Origin: Sphingopyxis sp.
Lineage (GTDB): Bacteria > Pseudomonadota > Alphaproteobacteria > Sphingomonadales > Sphingomonadaceae
Direction: 5' to 3'
DNA: 58,499 nucleotides
Assembly: GCA_013821905.1 (NCBI GenBank)
Contig: PNJO01000002.1
Span: 1-58,499, forward strand
The translations under genes and the position numbers were made by a program. The notes beneath the pieces were generated by a model. It was not told where the DNA came from. It searched no databases and saw nothing but the letters and a program-made list of their open reading frames with translations. The number at the start of each line of letters is the position of its first letter. The first letter of the stretch is position 1. Shown in pieces: positions 42,296 through 51,838 of the stretch.

Positions 42296-43411
42296 TCAGT
42301 CGCCGCGGATGCGCGTCGTTCGCGATGCTATTCGGGCCAAAGCGGGAAAAAGTGACACCGCCGCCGTCATCGCCCCGGCGGTGCGCGGATTCTCGCCGAG
42401 CCGCCACAGCAGATTCGCCATGGCAAAAGGCCGCCTCATGCGCGCGGCGAGCGCGCGCTGGAACTCCGGCGCCGCGCCGCCGCCGCTGTGACGCCACGCC
42501 GCCACCGCCGCGCCGGCGCTGGCGATCGCGAGCCCCATGCCCTCGCCCGCGAGGCTGGGGATCACCCCCGCCTGGTCGCCGAGCCGGAACAGGCCGGACC
42601 CGGTTTCGACGGTGCGCCAGCCATAGGGCACATGGCCGATTGCATCGACGCCGCGCGACCAGTCGGCAGCGGCCAGCCGTTCGCCCAGATGCGGGAGCGC
42701 ATCGCCGAGCAGCCGGAGCAGCGCCGCCGGATCGCCCCCCGCTTCGTCGAGCCGCGACTTGTGGACCGCGAGGCAGAGGTTGCCGCTGCCGTCCTCCTGC
42801 CGCACGAGCCCGGCATAGCCGCGGTCGAACAGATGGAGCTCGACGGCATCGCCGACCAGCCGGTCGAGCGCGGGGTGCGCGGGCAGCCGCAGCCGTAGGC
42901 CCATGACGGGATCGCTACGCTGCCATGCGGCCGGCTCGCGCGGAAAGCCGCGAAAGCCATGCTTGCCGGCTGCGAGGAAAATGGCGGGAGCGGCAAGCGT
43001 CCCGCCGTTGCGCGTCTGCACCGCGCCGGCGTCGATTGCCGTCGCATGGACGCCGCGTTCCAGCCCCGCGCCCGCGGCGACGGCGGCCGTCTGCAGCAGG
43101 CTGTCGAGCCGGCGCCGCGACACGCCCAGCGCCTTGCCCGGCAGCATCGTCTCGCTCTGGAGCAACCCGGCGAACAGCCGCACGCGCGCGACGTTCTGTC
43201 CGCCGAGCACGGCGCGACCGATGCCGAGCGCTTCAAGCCGCGCCAGCGTCTGCCAGCTCAGGAATCCGCCGCACAGCGCGTCGCCCGTTTCGCGCGCGCG
43301 ATCGAGCAGCAGCACTTTGGCCCCGCCGCGCGCCAGCCCGATCGCCGCCGCCGACCCGGCCGGTCCGGCGCCGACGACAATCACGTCGGTCCGGGCCCCC
43401 GTCACCGTCAT
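42296..43411 (-). CDS. FAD-dependent oxidoreductase of a type III polyketide operon
   Basis: The 371-residue protein starts with an FAD-binding [20 protein letters not shown] and has a second motif [22 protein letters not shown] typical of the geranylgeranyl reductase/UbiH-like group (lipid-hydroxylating and reducing flavin enzymes). It probably oxidises or reduces the product of the upstream polyketide synthase. It begins four bases after the methyltransferase gene. Product specificity is unknown. Confidence 0.82.
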   Translation of the reverse strand: MTVTGARTDVIVVGAGPAGSAAAIGLARGGAKVLLLDRARETGDALCGGFLSWQTLARLEALGIGRAVLGGQNVARVRLFAGLLQSETMLPGKALGVSRRRLDSLLQTAAVAAGAGLERGVHATAIDAGAVQTRNGGTLAAPAIFLAAGKHGFRGFPREPAAWQRSDPVMGLRLRLPAHPALDRLVGDAVELHLFDRGYAGLVRQEDGSGNLCLAVHKSRLDEAGGDPAALLRLLGDALPHLGERLAAADWSRGVDAIGHVPYGWRTVETGSGLFRLGDQAGVIPSLAGEGMGLAIASAGAAVAAWRHSGGGAAPEFQRALAARMRRPFAMANLLWRLGENPRTAGAMTAAVSLFPALARIASRTTRIRGD

Positions 43412-43415
43412 GGCA

Positions 43416-44129
43416 TCACCGGATATGCTCGACGCAGAGGCGATAGGGAAAGCTGCGGAAGATGCGGCATGCGCTCGCCGCTTCGGGCAGCGTGTCGGCC
43501 AGCATCGCCGACCATTCGGCGCGGCGAAAGCTGCGCCCGACCGATAATTGGCCGTCGCGCCGGACGATCGGATCGACGAAGGCCAGCGTGGCGAGCAGTG
43601 GAAAGCCCGCGAACGGCAGCCGCTGGCGATGGAGATCGTTGACCAGCCAGCCGCGCGCCGCTTCGCTTTCCATGAAGCGCAGAAATTCGGCGCGCTGCGC
43701 CGGCGTCATATGATGGGTGACAAGGCTGGACAGGATGATGTCCCAGCCCTGCCCCGCGAGATCGCGATAATCGCCGGTGACCAGCCGCGCTTGTCCGCGG
43801 AGCCGCGCCGCGGCGACGGCCTCGCTCTTCGGGTTGAGATCGACCCCGGCAAGGTCGAGCGCCACCCCGCGCCGCGCGCCCCAGCGCGCGATCCGCGCGA
43901 GCATGTCGCCCGCGCCGAAGCCGACGTCGAGGATGCGCCACGGCCTCGAGCCGGTGCCGCGCCTGCGGACCCGCTCGAGAAACCCCAGCGTCGGGCGCGG
44001 TGCCAGCGTCAGCGCATTGATCCGCGACAGGTCGGCGAGCACCTTTGCATAGCGCGCGGGTGGCAGCTCGGCCGCGTCCATCTCCTCCTCGCGCGCGATC
44101 GGTTCGGCGAGGCGGGCGAAGGGGTTCAT
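43416..44129 (-). CDS. SAM-dependent methyltransferase of a type III polyketide operon
   Basis: The 237-residue protein has a class I methyltransferase fold. Motif I is ILDVGFGAGDML (about 67-78), followed by the acidic motif II region VDLNPKSE. It probably O- or C-methylates the polyketide. It overlaps the synthase gene by four bases (ATGA) and is followed by the flavin enzyme, so the three form one operon. The gene order synthase-methyltransferase resembles bpsA-bpsB in Bacillus. Confidence 0.85.
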   Translation of the reverse strand: MNPFARLAEPIAREEEMDAAELPPARYAKVLADLSRINALTLAPRPTLGFLERVRRRGTGSRPWRILDVGFGAGDMLARIARWGARRGVALDLAGVDLNPKSEAVAAARLRGQARLVTGDYRDLAGQGWDIILSSLVTHHMTPAQRAEFLRFMESEAARGWLVNDLHRQRLPFAGFPLLATLAFVDPIVRRDGQLSVGRSFRRAEWSAMLADTLPEAASACRIFRSFPYRLCVEHIR

Positions 44130-45196
44130 GCCCGGAACCGGATCGCCTCGGCGGCGAGGCCGGGGCCGAAGGCGATCGCCAGGCCCTCGCCGCGCGCACC
44201 GCGTGCCATCATCTCGGCGAGCACGAAGAGGATCGTCGCCGACGACATATTGCCGAAGCGGGCGAGCACCGACCGGCTGTCGGCAAGCGCAAGCGGATCG
44301 ACGCCGAGCGCATGTTCGACCGCGTCGAGCACCGACCGGCCGCCCGCGTGGACCGCGAGCAGCGGCGGCGCGCCATGGTTGCCGAACAGTGTGCGCTGCA
44401 CGCCGTCATCCGACAGCGTCTCGCGCAGCCGCCCCGGCACCTCGCCCGACAGCGTCATCTCGAATCCCCTGTCGCCGATGTCCCAGCGAATCAGCTCCGC
44501 GCTGTCCTCCAGCGCAAGGCTGCGCCCTTCGCCGAGCACGAGCCCGCGTCCGTGGGCCGAGACAATGCCTGCCGCCGCGCCGTCGCTGAACTGCAGCATC
44601 GCGAGCAAGGGTTCGGGTTCGTCGGCAAGGCTGAGGTGCAACGTCGACAGCTCGACGCTGACCACCAGCACGACGGCACCGGGTTCGGACCGCACGATAT
44701 GCCGCGCGGTGCGCAGCGCCGTCACCCCGGCGTAACAGCCCATGAAGCCGATCAGCACACGCTCGACGGTCGAAGACAGTCCCAGCCGGCGTGCGAGAAT
44801 CTGGTCGATTCCCGGTGCGACGAAGCCGGTGCAGCTCGCGACGACGATATGGGTGATCCGCGCGGCATCGAACGCCTCGCCGAGCTTTGCCACCGCGCGC
44901 ATCGCCAGATCGGGCGCATGGTCTGCATAAGCCGCCATGCGCGTCGAGGTCGGCGGCAGGCCGGGAACGTCGTAAAAGCCGCCCGGCGCGACCGGCGACC
45001 CGCCCTCGGCGGTCGGCGGCAGCACCGACCAGCGATGCGCGATTCCCGACCGTGCCGCCATGCGCGCGAACAGCGCGCGCAGACGCTCGTCGGCGAGGCG
45101 CGGCGTTGCCCAGTCGATGAAGGCGGTGTGGATGTCGTGCCCCGGCACTGCCGTTGCGAGGGCATTGAGCCGGGGGGACGGCGCATCGTCGGTCAT
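44126..45196 (-). CDS. Type III polyketide synthase
   Basis: The 356-residue enzyme has the chalcone-synthase fold with catalytic triad C122 (VVASCTGF), H283 (LLAVHAGG) and N316 (RFGNMSS). It uses coenzyme A esters directly to make aromatic or pyrone products. Length is slightly below the plant enzymes. The operon also encodes a methyltransferase and a flavin enzyme, suggesting an alkylpyrone, alkylresorcinol or alkylquinone. It has ATG at 45196. The divergent gap (45197-45330) contains a hairpin GCCGCC-CTTC-GGCGGC. Confidence 0.93.
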   Translation of the reverse strand: MTDDAPSPRLNALATAVPGHDIHTAFIDWATPRLADERLRALFARMAARSGIAHRWSVLPPTAEGGSPVAPGGFYDVPGLPPTSTRMAAYADHAPDLAMRAVAKLGEAFDAARITHIVVASCTGFVAPGIDQILARRLGLSSTVERVLIGFMGCYAGVTALRTARHIVRSEPGAVVLVVSVELSTLHLSLADEPEPLLAMLQFSDGAAAGIVSAHGRGLVLGEGRSLALEDSAELIRWDIGDRGFEMTLSGEVPGRLRETLSDDGVQRTLFGNHGAPPLLAVHAGGRSVLDAVEHALGVDPLALADSRSVLARFGNMSSATILFVLAEMMARGARGEGLAIAFGPGLAAEAIRFRA

Positions 45197-45330
45197 CGCG
45201 CGGGTGTGACCGAAAAGCAGGGCGCTGACCAGTGGATTAAGGCACAGAGGGTCGCCGCCCTTCGGCGGCCCACGATATCGGCGCCTTTACCGGCAATTAA
45301 CCCTGTTTCGGCTATCGGAAGGGCGTGAAA

Positions 45331-45840
45331 ATGCGCCTTTTCCTTGGTCCGGTCCTGATGCTGGCGGGCACGCCCGCCGCCGCGGCGCAATGTCTGCTCT
45401 GCGCGCCGGACGGCCCGGCGGGGGCGGCCTCTGCGCGCAAGGGGGATATTCCGCTCCGCGTCGATATCGAAACCCAGCTCGACATGGGCCGCGTCGCGGT
45501 CGGCGCCATGGGCGGCGAGGTCGAGATCGACCCTGCCTCGGGCGCGCGCCGCGTGCGCGGCGACGTCGTCGACCTGGGCGGTTTCGCGCTCACCGGCACC
45601 GTCCTGGTGCGCGGCGAGCCCGGCGCCGAAGTCCGCGTCATCCTGCCCGCGACGGTCGATCTCGAAGGCGGTCGCGGCCGCACCGCGCGCGTCACCGGGC
45701 TCGTCACCGATCTTCCCGCCGCCCCGCGGCTTGGCCCCGACGGGCGGCTGCAATTCCGCTTCGGCGGCCGGTTGCAGATCGCCGGACTCGACGACGGCGA
45801 TTATCGGGGGCGCATTCCGGTGACGGTCGAATATCAATAA
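45331..45840 (+). CDS. DUF4402-type secreted protein
   Basis: The 169-residue protein has a signal peptide (LFLGPVLMLAGTPAAAA), then a small beta-rich domain. The pattern DMGRVAVGAMGG followed by VDLGGFALTGTVLVRG and a final IPVTVEYQ fits DUF4402. Function unknown; some members are pilus-like structural or surface proteins. I chose the ATG at 45331, which has GGAAGGG seven bases ahead. A GTG six bases earlier is too close to that site. A next gene lies 44 bases away. Confidence 0.75.
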   Translation: MRLFLGPVLMLAGTPAAAAQCLLCAPDGPAGAASARKGDIPLRVDIETQLDMGRVAVGAMGGEVEIDPASGARRVRGDVVDLGGFALTGTVLVRGEPGAEVRVILPATVDLEGGRGRTARVTGLVTDLPAAPRLGPDGRLQFRFGGRLQIAGLDDGDYRGRIPVTVEYQ

Positions 45841-45884
45841 CGAAGACTGCCGGAACGCTGCCCGGCAACCGACAGGGGAGATTT

Positions 45885-46448
45885 ATGCGATATCTGCGCT
45901 GCGCGCCGGCAATGCTCATGGCGGCTTTGGGTGCTTCGGTCCCCGCATCGGCAAGCGATGCGGACAGCCATGTCTGTCCGCCCCGCAATCTTCCCGCGCC
46001 GCCCGTTCCGCCGCAGGGGCAGACGGTCACGAAACCGGCCGACGGATCGGAGCTGGTGATGGGATGTCTCGAACGCGCCTATCCGCTTACCCGCATTGCG
46101 CTGAAAGGCGCGAAGCGCGCAGTCGCGATCGCCGAAGAGCCCAATTCGATCGCTGCCCTCTTCGTTTACAGGACAAGCGCCGGGCGCGACACGCTGATCC
46201 GCGAGTGGATGCGCCGCTGGGCGCCCGACGATCTCACGCCGCCGCAGCCGATGACCTTCTTCATCTCCGGCCACGCCAGTTCGGGTTGGCGCCTGCCCGA
46301 CGGCAGCAGGGTCCATGCTCTTTATCCCGAGAAAGGCGAAGCGGCGTCCCTGTGCATCGTGCGCGCCGACGGACGGGCGCTGCACGACGCTCTCCCCATC
46401 CTCAACAACTGGTGCATGGACCGGCTCGGCCTCTGGCGTAAAGACTGA
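45885..46448 (+). CDS. Hypothetical secreted protein
   Basis: The 187-residue protein starts with a signal peptide (PAMLMAALGASVPASA), followed by a mature region with one Cys pair (HVCPP and VMGCLE) and another Cys at each of SLCIV and NWCMD. These could form disulfides in the periplasm. No known domain is recognised. It sits 44 bases downstream of the DUF4402 gene and is probably in one operon with it. GGGGAG precedes the ATG at 45885. Confidence 0.68.
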   Translation: MRYLRCAPAMLMAALGASVPASASDADSHVCPPRNLPAPPVPPQGQTVTKPADGSELVMGCLERAYPLTRIALKGAKRAVAIAEEPNSIAALFVYRTSAGRDTLIREWMRRWAPDDLTPPQPMTFFISGHASSGWRLPDGSRVHALYPEKGEAASLCIVRADGRALHDALPILNNWCMDRLGLWRKD

Positions 46449-46471
46449 CGGCGCAGCCTAGGGTCAGGACC

Positions 46472-47134
46472 CTAGTCGCGCGCGCCGAACAGCGCGGTGC
46501 CGACGCGCACATGCGTCGCGCCGAGCATCACCGCCGTCTCGTAATCGCCGCTCATCCCCATCGACCGCATCGGCAGGCCGTGGCGTTCGGCGAGTTCGTC
46601 GAGCAGCGCAAAATAGGGCGCGGGTTCGATATCCGCCGGTGGGATCGCCATCAGCCCGTCGATCGCCAGTCCTGCCGCCTTTGCTTCGGCAAGCAGTGCG
46701 GGCAGCTCGGCGACCGCGCAGCCGCCCTTCTGCTCCTCGTCGCCGACATTGACCTGGACGAAGAGTTGCGGCTGCTTGCCAGCCTTGGCGCACGCCTTAG
46801 CGAGCGCCTGCACCAGCGACGGGCGATCGACCGAGTGGATCGCGTCGAACAGCGCCACGGCTTCCTCGGCCTTGTTCGATTGCAGCTGGCCGATCAGGTG
46901 GAGCGCGATGCCGGGCGTTGCGGCGCGCAGTTCGGGCCATTTGGCGGCGGCTTCCTGCACCCGGTTCTCGCCGAAATCGCGTTGCCCCGCGGCGATCAGC
47001 GGGCGGATCGCGTCGGCGTCGTGCGTTTTCGACACCGCGATCAGGCGGATGTCGGCGGCGTTGCGCTTCGCGCGCTTCGCCGCGTCCGCGATATTCGCCT
47101 TCACTTCGGCCAGCCGGCCCGCCGCATCGCTCAT
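46472..47134 (-). CDS. PLP homeostasis protein, YggS/PLPBP family
   Basis: The 220-residue protein has a TIM-barrel PLP-binding fold with AVSKTHDA (K36, which holds PLP), FGENRVQEA, HLIGQLQSNK and MGMSGDYETAV. It binds PLP without catalysing a known reaction and keeps vitamin B6 balanced. It is 59 bases from the divergent ThiE-like gene. The reading is complete at normal length for the family. Confidence 0.94.
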   Translation of the reverse strand: MSDAAGRLAEVKANIADAAKRAKRNAADIRLIAVSKTHDADAIRPLIAAGQRDFGENRVQEAAAKWPELRAATPGIALHLIGQLQSNKAEEAVALFDAIHSVDRPSLVQALAKACAKAGKQPQLFVQVNVGDEEQKGGCAVAELPALLAEAKAAGLAIDGLMAIPPADIEPAPYFALLDELAERHGLPMRSMGMSGDYETAVMLGATHVRVGTALFGARD

Positions 47135-47193
47135 CTGCTTTTCCCTATAGGGCGCGCGTTGCGCGGGCCCGCGACGCGCCTATAGAAAGGGCG

Positions 47194-47817
47194 ATGGTCC
47201 GACGCCACCCCCCGCCCGCCTTGCCCCGCATATGGCTGTTCAGCGATGAACGGCTGGGCGCCGGATGGGCGGCGCTCGCGGTGCTGCTCCCGCCGGGCAG
47301 CGGCATCGTGCTGCGCCACGACAGCCTTGCGCCCGGTGCACGCTGGCGCTTGCTGCGGCGGCTGATGCGGACGGCGCAGGTGCGGCGGCTGACTGTTCTG
47401 CTCGCCGCGTCGCCCGCGCTCGCACGGCGCTGGGGCGCCGACGGCGTCCATCTCCGCCAGCCGCTCGCGCATCGCGCCGTGGAGGCGCACCGGCTGGGCC
47501 TGTTGCTGACGATGCCGGTCCATGATGCGCGCGAGGCGCGCCGCGCGCGCCGCGCCGGGGCCGCGGGCGCCTTCATCTCGCCGCTGCATCCGACGCGCTC
47601 GCATCCCGGCGCCCCCGCACTGGGCCATGCGGCGTGGCTGCGCCTCGCGCGCCAAGCCGGCGGCCGGCCGATCGCGCTCGGCGGCATGACAGCCGCGCGC
47701 GCGCGCGCGCTCGACCGCGCCAGCCGGATCGGGGCGGGTTGGGCCGCGATCGATGCATGGGAAGAAAAAGCGGCGAGACGCCGAACGCGTCAGAAGCGGA
47801 ACGCCGTCCCGACATAG
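47194..47817 (+). CDS. ThiE/TenI-like protein, catalytic residues partly lost
   Basis: The 207-residue protein has the outline of a thiamine phosphate synthase barrel: WLFSDERLG, WGADGVHLRQPL and GAFISPLHPTRSHPGAPALG, then PIALGGMT. However, the conserved phosphate-binding asparagine and the T-x-T-K loop are replaced, so it is uncertain whether it makes thiamine phosphate. The tail is Arg-rich. Its 3' end overlaps the convergent gene by 28 bases. The start ATG at 47194 follows GAAAGGG. Confidence 0.6.
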   Translation: MVRRHPPPALPRIWLFSDERLGAGWAALAVLLPPGSGIVLRHDSLAPGARWRLLRRLMRTAQVRRLTVLLAASPALARRWGADGVHLRQPLAHRAVEAHRLGLLLTMPVHDAREARRARRAGAAGAFISPLHPTRSHPGAPALGHAAWLRLARQAGGRPIALGGMTAARARALDRASRIGAGWAAIDAWEEKAARRRTRQKRNAVPT

Positions 47818-48503
47818 ACGGCCTGGCTGTCGCGGCGCGAATCGGTCAGCGGCTCGAGGCGGTCGTCGCTCTTGTACCGGACGCCGGCGGTGACATCGAT
47901 ATTCTTGGTCAGGCGATAGCTGCTGACGACATCGACGGTCTGGTCGCTGCCCGGTGCGGTCAGGCGGTCGGTCGCGCCCGCGGGGTCGCTCGGCCGGTTG
48001 ACCATGCGCGTCGCGAAACGCGACTTCTTTTCTTCCTGCTCGGGCGCCTTGGCGACCGGCAGGTTCTTGAGGTCGACGCCGCGCGGCAGCGCGGGGGTGA
48101 CGAATTTCTCGAAGCCGACCGACGCGCCCAGATTATAGGCAACCGGTGCGATCGCGATCGGCGCCTTGGCGCGGCCGGCGGCCAGCGCAGCGGTGCGCGC
48201 GGCACTCGAATCGTCGCCGGCGCGAATCACGACGGTGATCGCGCGATTCTTGCGATTGTCGTCGGTGAGTGCGGGCGTGAAGCTGAAGCCGCGGCGCTGT
48301 TCGGCCGACATCTTCGCATAGCGCGCGATCAGCCGCGGATCGCCCGAAGCCGGTGTGAACTGGCCGAGCAATGTCTCGGAAAGCGAGGTGTCGCGGATGC
48401 GGTCGGCGCGCGTCATCGCGGCGAGGGCGGGCGGCAGGGCGAGCGAAACCACCGCCAGAACGGCGAGACTCCCTCTCCAGAAATGCCGAGATTTCCGCAC
48501 CAT
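47790..48503 (-). CDS. Hypothetical secreted protein, possibly outer-membrane associated
   Basis: The 237-residue protein has a signal peptide (SLAVLAVVSLALPPALA) and a mature part that ends VDVTAGVRYKSDDR and SQAVYVGTAFRF, a closing phenylalanine and alternating pattern like those of outer-membrane beta-barrel proteins. The middle is a low-complexity linker rich in Ala. No family is recognised. It overlaps the ThiE-like gene's end by 28 bases on the opposite strand. Confidence 0.62.
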   Translation of the reverse strand: MVRKSRHFWRGSLAVLAVVSLALPPALAAMTRADRIRDTSLSETLLGQFTPASGDPRLIARYAKMSAEQRRGFSFTPALTDDNRKNRAITVVIRAGDDSSAARTAALAAGRAKAPIAIAPVAYNLGASVGFEKFVTPALPRGVDLKNLPVAKAPEQEEKKSRFATRMVNRPSDPAGATDRLTAPGSDQTVDVVSSYRLTKNIDVTAGVRYKSDDRLEPLTDSRRDSQAVYVGTAFRF

Positions 48504-48781
48504 TGCTCTGCGACTCCAACCCCAATCGAGTCCGCAGATAGGACGGTGGGCGCGACAATTCCAGTGATTCCCGACCGATTAATCGCTGCCGGCGAGCTTT
48601 TCGCCGAAATTGTTGCGCGATCACCACAGTTTGCCCGCTGTCTGACCAGAGGATGAACCGGAAGAACACAGAAATTGCCGCGCTTGCCGGACGCGGGCAA
48701 GGGCGATAGAGACGCTGGAAATTCCAGCATGCGCGGTGCGGTTTCGATGTCCGGCGGCGCTTTCAAGATAAGGTGTTTCGG
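48504..48781. promoter_or_regulatory. Divergent promoter region with two palindromes
   Basis: This 278-base gap separates two divergent genes. It contains the perfect palindrome GCTGGAA-A-TTCCAGC at 48714-48728, 54 bases before the DUF3576 start, and a hairpin CTTGCC with GGCAAG near 48683-48701. Either may be an operator or part of an mRNA leader. Nothing else could be identified. Confidence 0.35.
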
Positions 48782-49243
48782 ATGCCCAAGCTTACCGTCC
48801 TTGCTCTGACCGGTCGCCGTACGGCTACGCTCGCGCTCGTTGCGATGGCCGCAGCCGGCCTGTCGGCGTGCGGCGGCAAGGAACGGCCGCGGTCGGACCT
48901 CGCGGCCAGCCAGGTGACGACGATCGGCGTGAACAGCTATTTGTGGCGCGCCTCGCTCGATGCGCTGTCGTTCATGCCGCTGCTCCAGGCCGACAGCTCG
49001 GGCGGCGTCATCATCACCGACTGGTATGCGAACCCCGGCAATCCGAACGAGCGGATGAAGGTCACCGTGTCGATTCTCGACCGGGATCTGCGTGCCGACG
49101 CGCTCCGTGTCGCGGCGTCGCGGCAGGTTGCGCAGGGCGGGACCTGGGTCGACGCGCCGGTGCAGGCCGCGACGGTGCAGAAGCTCGAGGAAATCATCCT
49201 CACCCGCGCCCGCGACCTCCGCCGCAGCGCCATCGAAGGCTAA
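48782..49243 (+). CDS. DUF3576 lipoprotein
   Basis: The 153-residue protein has a lipoprotein signal peptide with lipobox GLSACGG and a domain with VNSYLWRASLDALSFMPLLQADSSGGVIITDWYANPGNPNERMKVTV (the DUF3576 core spans about 50-100). Function unknown; it occurs widely in alphaproteobacteria. The ATG at 48782 has AAGG ahead, and it is 45 bases upstream of leuS, followed by lptE, so it may be part of an envelope-linked operon. The alternative GTG at 48773 is less likely. Confidence 0.82.
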   Translation: MPKLTVLALTGRRTATLALVAMAAAGLSACGGKERPRSDLAASQVTTIGVNSYLWRASLDALSFMPLLQADSSGGVIITDWYANPGNPNERMKVTVSILDRDLRADALRVAASRQVAQGGTWVDAPVQAATVQKLEEIILTRARDLRRSAIEG

Positions 49244-49288
49244 TCCCGGCGCGGACGCGCGCCCACAGACAGACAGGGTATTTAAGGA

Positions 49289-51838
49289 ATGACCCGCGAA
49301 ACGCGCTTTGGCGCCCTCGCCGCCGACGCCCGCTGGCAAAAGGCGTGGGAGGCGGCGAACAGCTTTGCCACGACCGACACGGCGGAAAAGCCCAAGGCCT
49401 ATATCCTCGAGATGTTCCCCTATCCCTCGGGGCGCATCCACATGGGCCATGTCCGCAACTATGCGATGGGCGACGTCCTCGCGCGCTTCAAGCGGATGAC
49501 CGGCCACGACGTGCTCCACCCGATGGGCTGGGACGCCTTCGGCATGCCAGCCGAAAATGCCGCGATGGAAAAGGGCGTGCACCCCGGCGGCTGGACGCGC
49601 GACAATATCGCCTCGATGCGCGGCCAGCTGAAGCGGCTCGGACTCGCGATCGACTGGAGCCGCGAGCTCGCGACCTGCGAGCCCGACTATTATGGGCAGG
49701 AACAGTCGCTGTTCCTCGACCTGTTCGCGCACGGCCTCGTCACGCGCAAGGAAAGCTACGTCAACTGGGACCCCGTCGACATGACCGTGCTCGCCAACGA
49801 GCAGGTGATCGACGGCCGCGGCTGGCGCTCGGGCGCGCTGGTCGAGAAGAAAAAGCTGTCGCAGTGGTTTTTGAAGATCACCGACTTCGCCGACGAGCTG
49901 CTCGAAGGGCTGCAGAGCCTCGACAAATGGCCCGACAAGGTGCGGCTGATGCAGGAAAACTGGATCGGCAAGTCGCAGGGCCTCGAATTCAGCTTCAAGA
50001 TGGTCGGCGGCGCGCCCGGGTTCGACGTCTTTACGACGCGTCCCGACACGCTGTTCGGCGCGAGCTTCGCGGCGATTTCGCCCGACCATCCGCTGGCCGA
50101 GAAACTGGCGAAGGATTCGCCCGAACTCGCAGCGTTCATCGAGGAATGCCGCCGGCAGGGCACCGCCGCCGAACAACTCGACACCGCCGAGAAGATGGGC
50201 TTCGACACCGGCCTGTCGGTCGAGCATCCGCTCGATCCGAACTGGCATCTGCCCGTCTGGGTCGTGAACTATGTGCTGATGGACTATGGCACCGGCGCGA
50301 TCTTCGGCTGCCCGGCGCACGACCAGCGCGACCTCGACTTCGCGCATAAATATGAGCTGCCCGTTCACCGCGTGATCGCTGACGGCGACGAAACCGCGCA
50401 GCATTTTACCGGAACCGAGGCCTACACCGGCCCCGGCCGCCTCGTGAACAGCCATTTCCTCGACGGCATGACGATCGACGAGGCGAAGGCTGCGGTTATT
50501 GCGCGCGCCGAGCATGAGAGCTGGGGCAAGGGCACGACCGTGTGGCGCCTGCGCGACTGGGGCGTCTCGCGCCAGCGCTATTGGGGCACGCCGATCCCCT
50601 TCATCCACTGTCCCGCGTGCGGCATGGTGCCGGTGCCGAAGAGCCAGCTTCCCGTCGTGCTGCCCGAGGACGCCGATTTCTCGGTCCCCGGCAATCCCTT
50701 GGACCGCCATCCGACGTGGAAACATGTCGCCTGCCCGTCGTGCGGCGGCGAAGCGGTGCGCGAGACCGACACGCTCGACACTTTCGTCGATTCGTCCTGG
50801 TATTTCCTGCGCTTCGCGTCGGCGCCGTCGGACAAGCCGTTCGACCCCGACGTCATCCGCCGCTGGCTGCCCGTCGATCAATATATCGGCGGCATCGAGC
50901 ATGCGATCCTCCACCTGCTCTACGCGCGCTTCTGGACGCGCGCGCTGAACAAGCTCGGCATGATCGACATCAAGGAGCCCTTCGCCAGCCTTTTCACCCA
51001 GGGCATGGTGACGCACGAAACCTACAGCCGGCCGCAGGGCGAGGGTCTGCCCGCGCTCTTCTTCACCCCCGACGAGATTCTCCGGTCGGCCGACGGCGCG
51101 ACGCTGGAGGCCGATGGCGCGCCGGTCGAGATCGGCCGCGTGATCAAAATGTCGAAGTCGAAGAAGAATGTCGTCGATCCCGACGCCATCCTCGACCAGT
51201 ACGGCGCCGATGCCGCGCGCTGGTTCATGCTGTCCGACAGCCCGCCCGAGCGCGACCTGCCGTGGAGCGAGGCGGGCATCGAGGGCGCCTGGCGTTTTGT
51301 CCAGCGCCTGTGGCGCCTGTTCGGCGAGACCGAAGATAGCGGCGACGGGGCGGAAGACAAGGCGCTCGCGCGCAAATTGCACCAGGCGATCGCCGGGGTT
51401 GCGACCGACATCGAATCGCTCGGCTTCAACAAGGCGGTGGCGAAGATCCACGCGCTCGCGAACGAGATCGAAAAGGCGAAGCCCTCGGCGACCCGCGCCG
51501 AGGCGTGCCGCATCTTGATCCTGCTCGTCGCGCCGATGATGCCGCACCTTGCCGAAGAAGCCTGGGCTGCATTGCCCGAAAGCCAGCGCCCGACGGCGAT
51601 GATTGCCGACGCCGCATGGCCCGCCGCCGATCCGGCACTGCTCGTCGATGACGAGGTGACAATCGCGATCCAGATGGCGGGTAAGCTGCGCGATACGATG
51701 ACGATCGCCAAGGGCCTCGACAAGGATGCGACCGAAGCCGCGGCGCTTGCGCGCCCGCGCATCGTCGAACTGCTCGCCGGCGCGACGCCGAAGAAGGTGA
51801 TTGTCGTGCCCGACCGTTTGGTGAATATCGTTCCCTGA
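49289..51838 (+). CDS. leuS: Leucyl-tRNA synthetase
   Basis: The 849-residue class I enzyme has the HIGH motif [13 protein letters not shown] (45-57), the CP1 editing domain (about 225-420, with [12 protein letters not shown]), and KMSKSKKN (about 619-626). It charges tRNA-Leu and edits mischarged amino acids. It is the usual length for the family. lptE begins at its stop codon in TGATG, so the leuS-lptE-holA order, found also in other Proteobacteria, holds. Confidence 0.98.
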   Translation: MTRETRFGALAADARWQKAWEAANSFATTDTAEKPKAYILEMFPYPSGRIHMGHVRNYAMGDVLARFKRMTGHDVLHPMGWDAFGMPAENAAMEKGVHPGGWTRDNIASMRGQLKRLGLAIDWSRELATCEPDYYGQEQSLFLDLFAHGLVTRKESYVNWDPVDMTVLANEQVIDGRGWRSGALVEKKKLSQWFLKITDFADELLEGLQSLDKWPDKVRLMQENWIGKSQGLEFSFKMVGGAPGFDVFTTRPDTLFGASFAAISPDHPLAEKLAKDSPELAAFIEECRRQGTAAEQLDTAEKMGFDTGLSVEHPLDPNWHLPVWVVNYVLMDYGTGAIFGCPAHDQRDLDFAHKYELPVHRVIADGDETAQHFTGTEAYTGPGRLVNSHFLDGMTIDEAKAAVIARAEHESWGKGTTVWRLRDWGVSRQRYWGTPIPFIHCPACGMVPVPKSQLPVVLPEDADFSVPGNPLDRHPTWKHVACPSCGGEAVRETDTLDTFVDSSWYFLRFASAPSDKPFDPDVIRRWLPVDQYIGGIEHAILHLLYARFWTRALNKLGMIDIKEPFASLFTQGMVTHETYSRPQGEGLPALFFTPDEILRSADGATLEADGAPVEIGRVIKMSKSKKNVVDPDAILDQYGADAARWFMLSDSPPERDLPWSEAGIEGAWRFVQRLWRLFGETEDSGDGAEDKALARKLHQAIAGVATDIESLGFNKAVAKIHALANEIEKAKPSATRAEACRILILLVAPMMPHLAEEAWAALPESQRPTAMIADAAWPAADPALLVDDEVTIAIQMAGKLRDTMTIAKGLDKDATEAAALARPRIVELLAGATPKKVIVVPDRLVNIVP

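Noticed and set aside
48413-51547. Long minus-strand reading frame of about 1044 codons opposite leuS
   Set aside because: It is the antisense of a certain leuS gene; its translation is arginine- and alanine-rich without homology, as expected in high-GC DNA.
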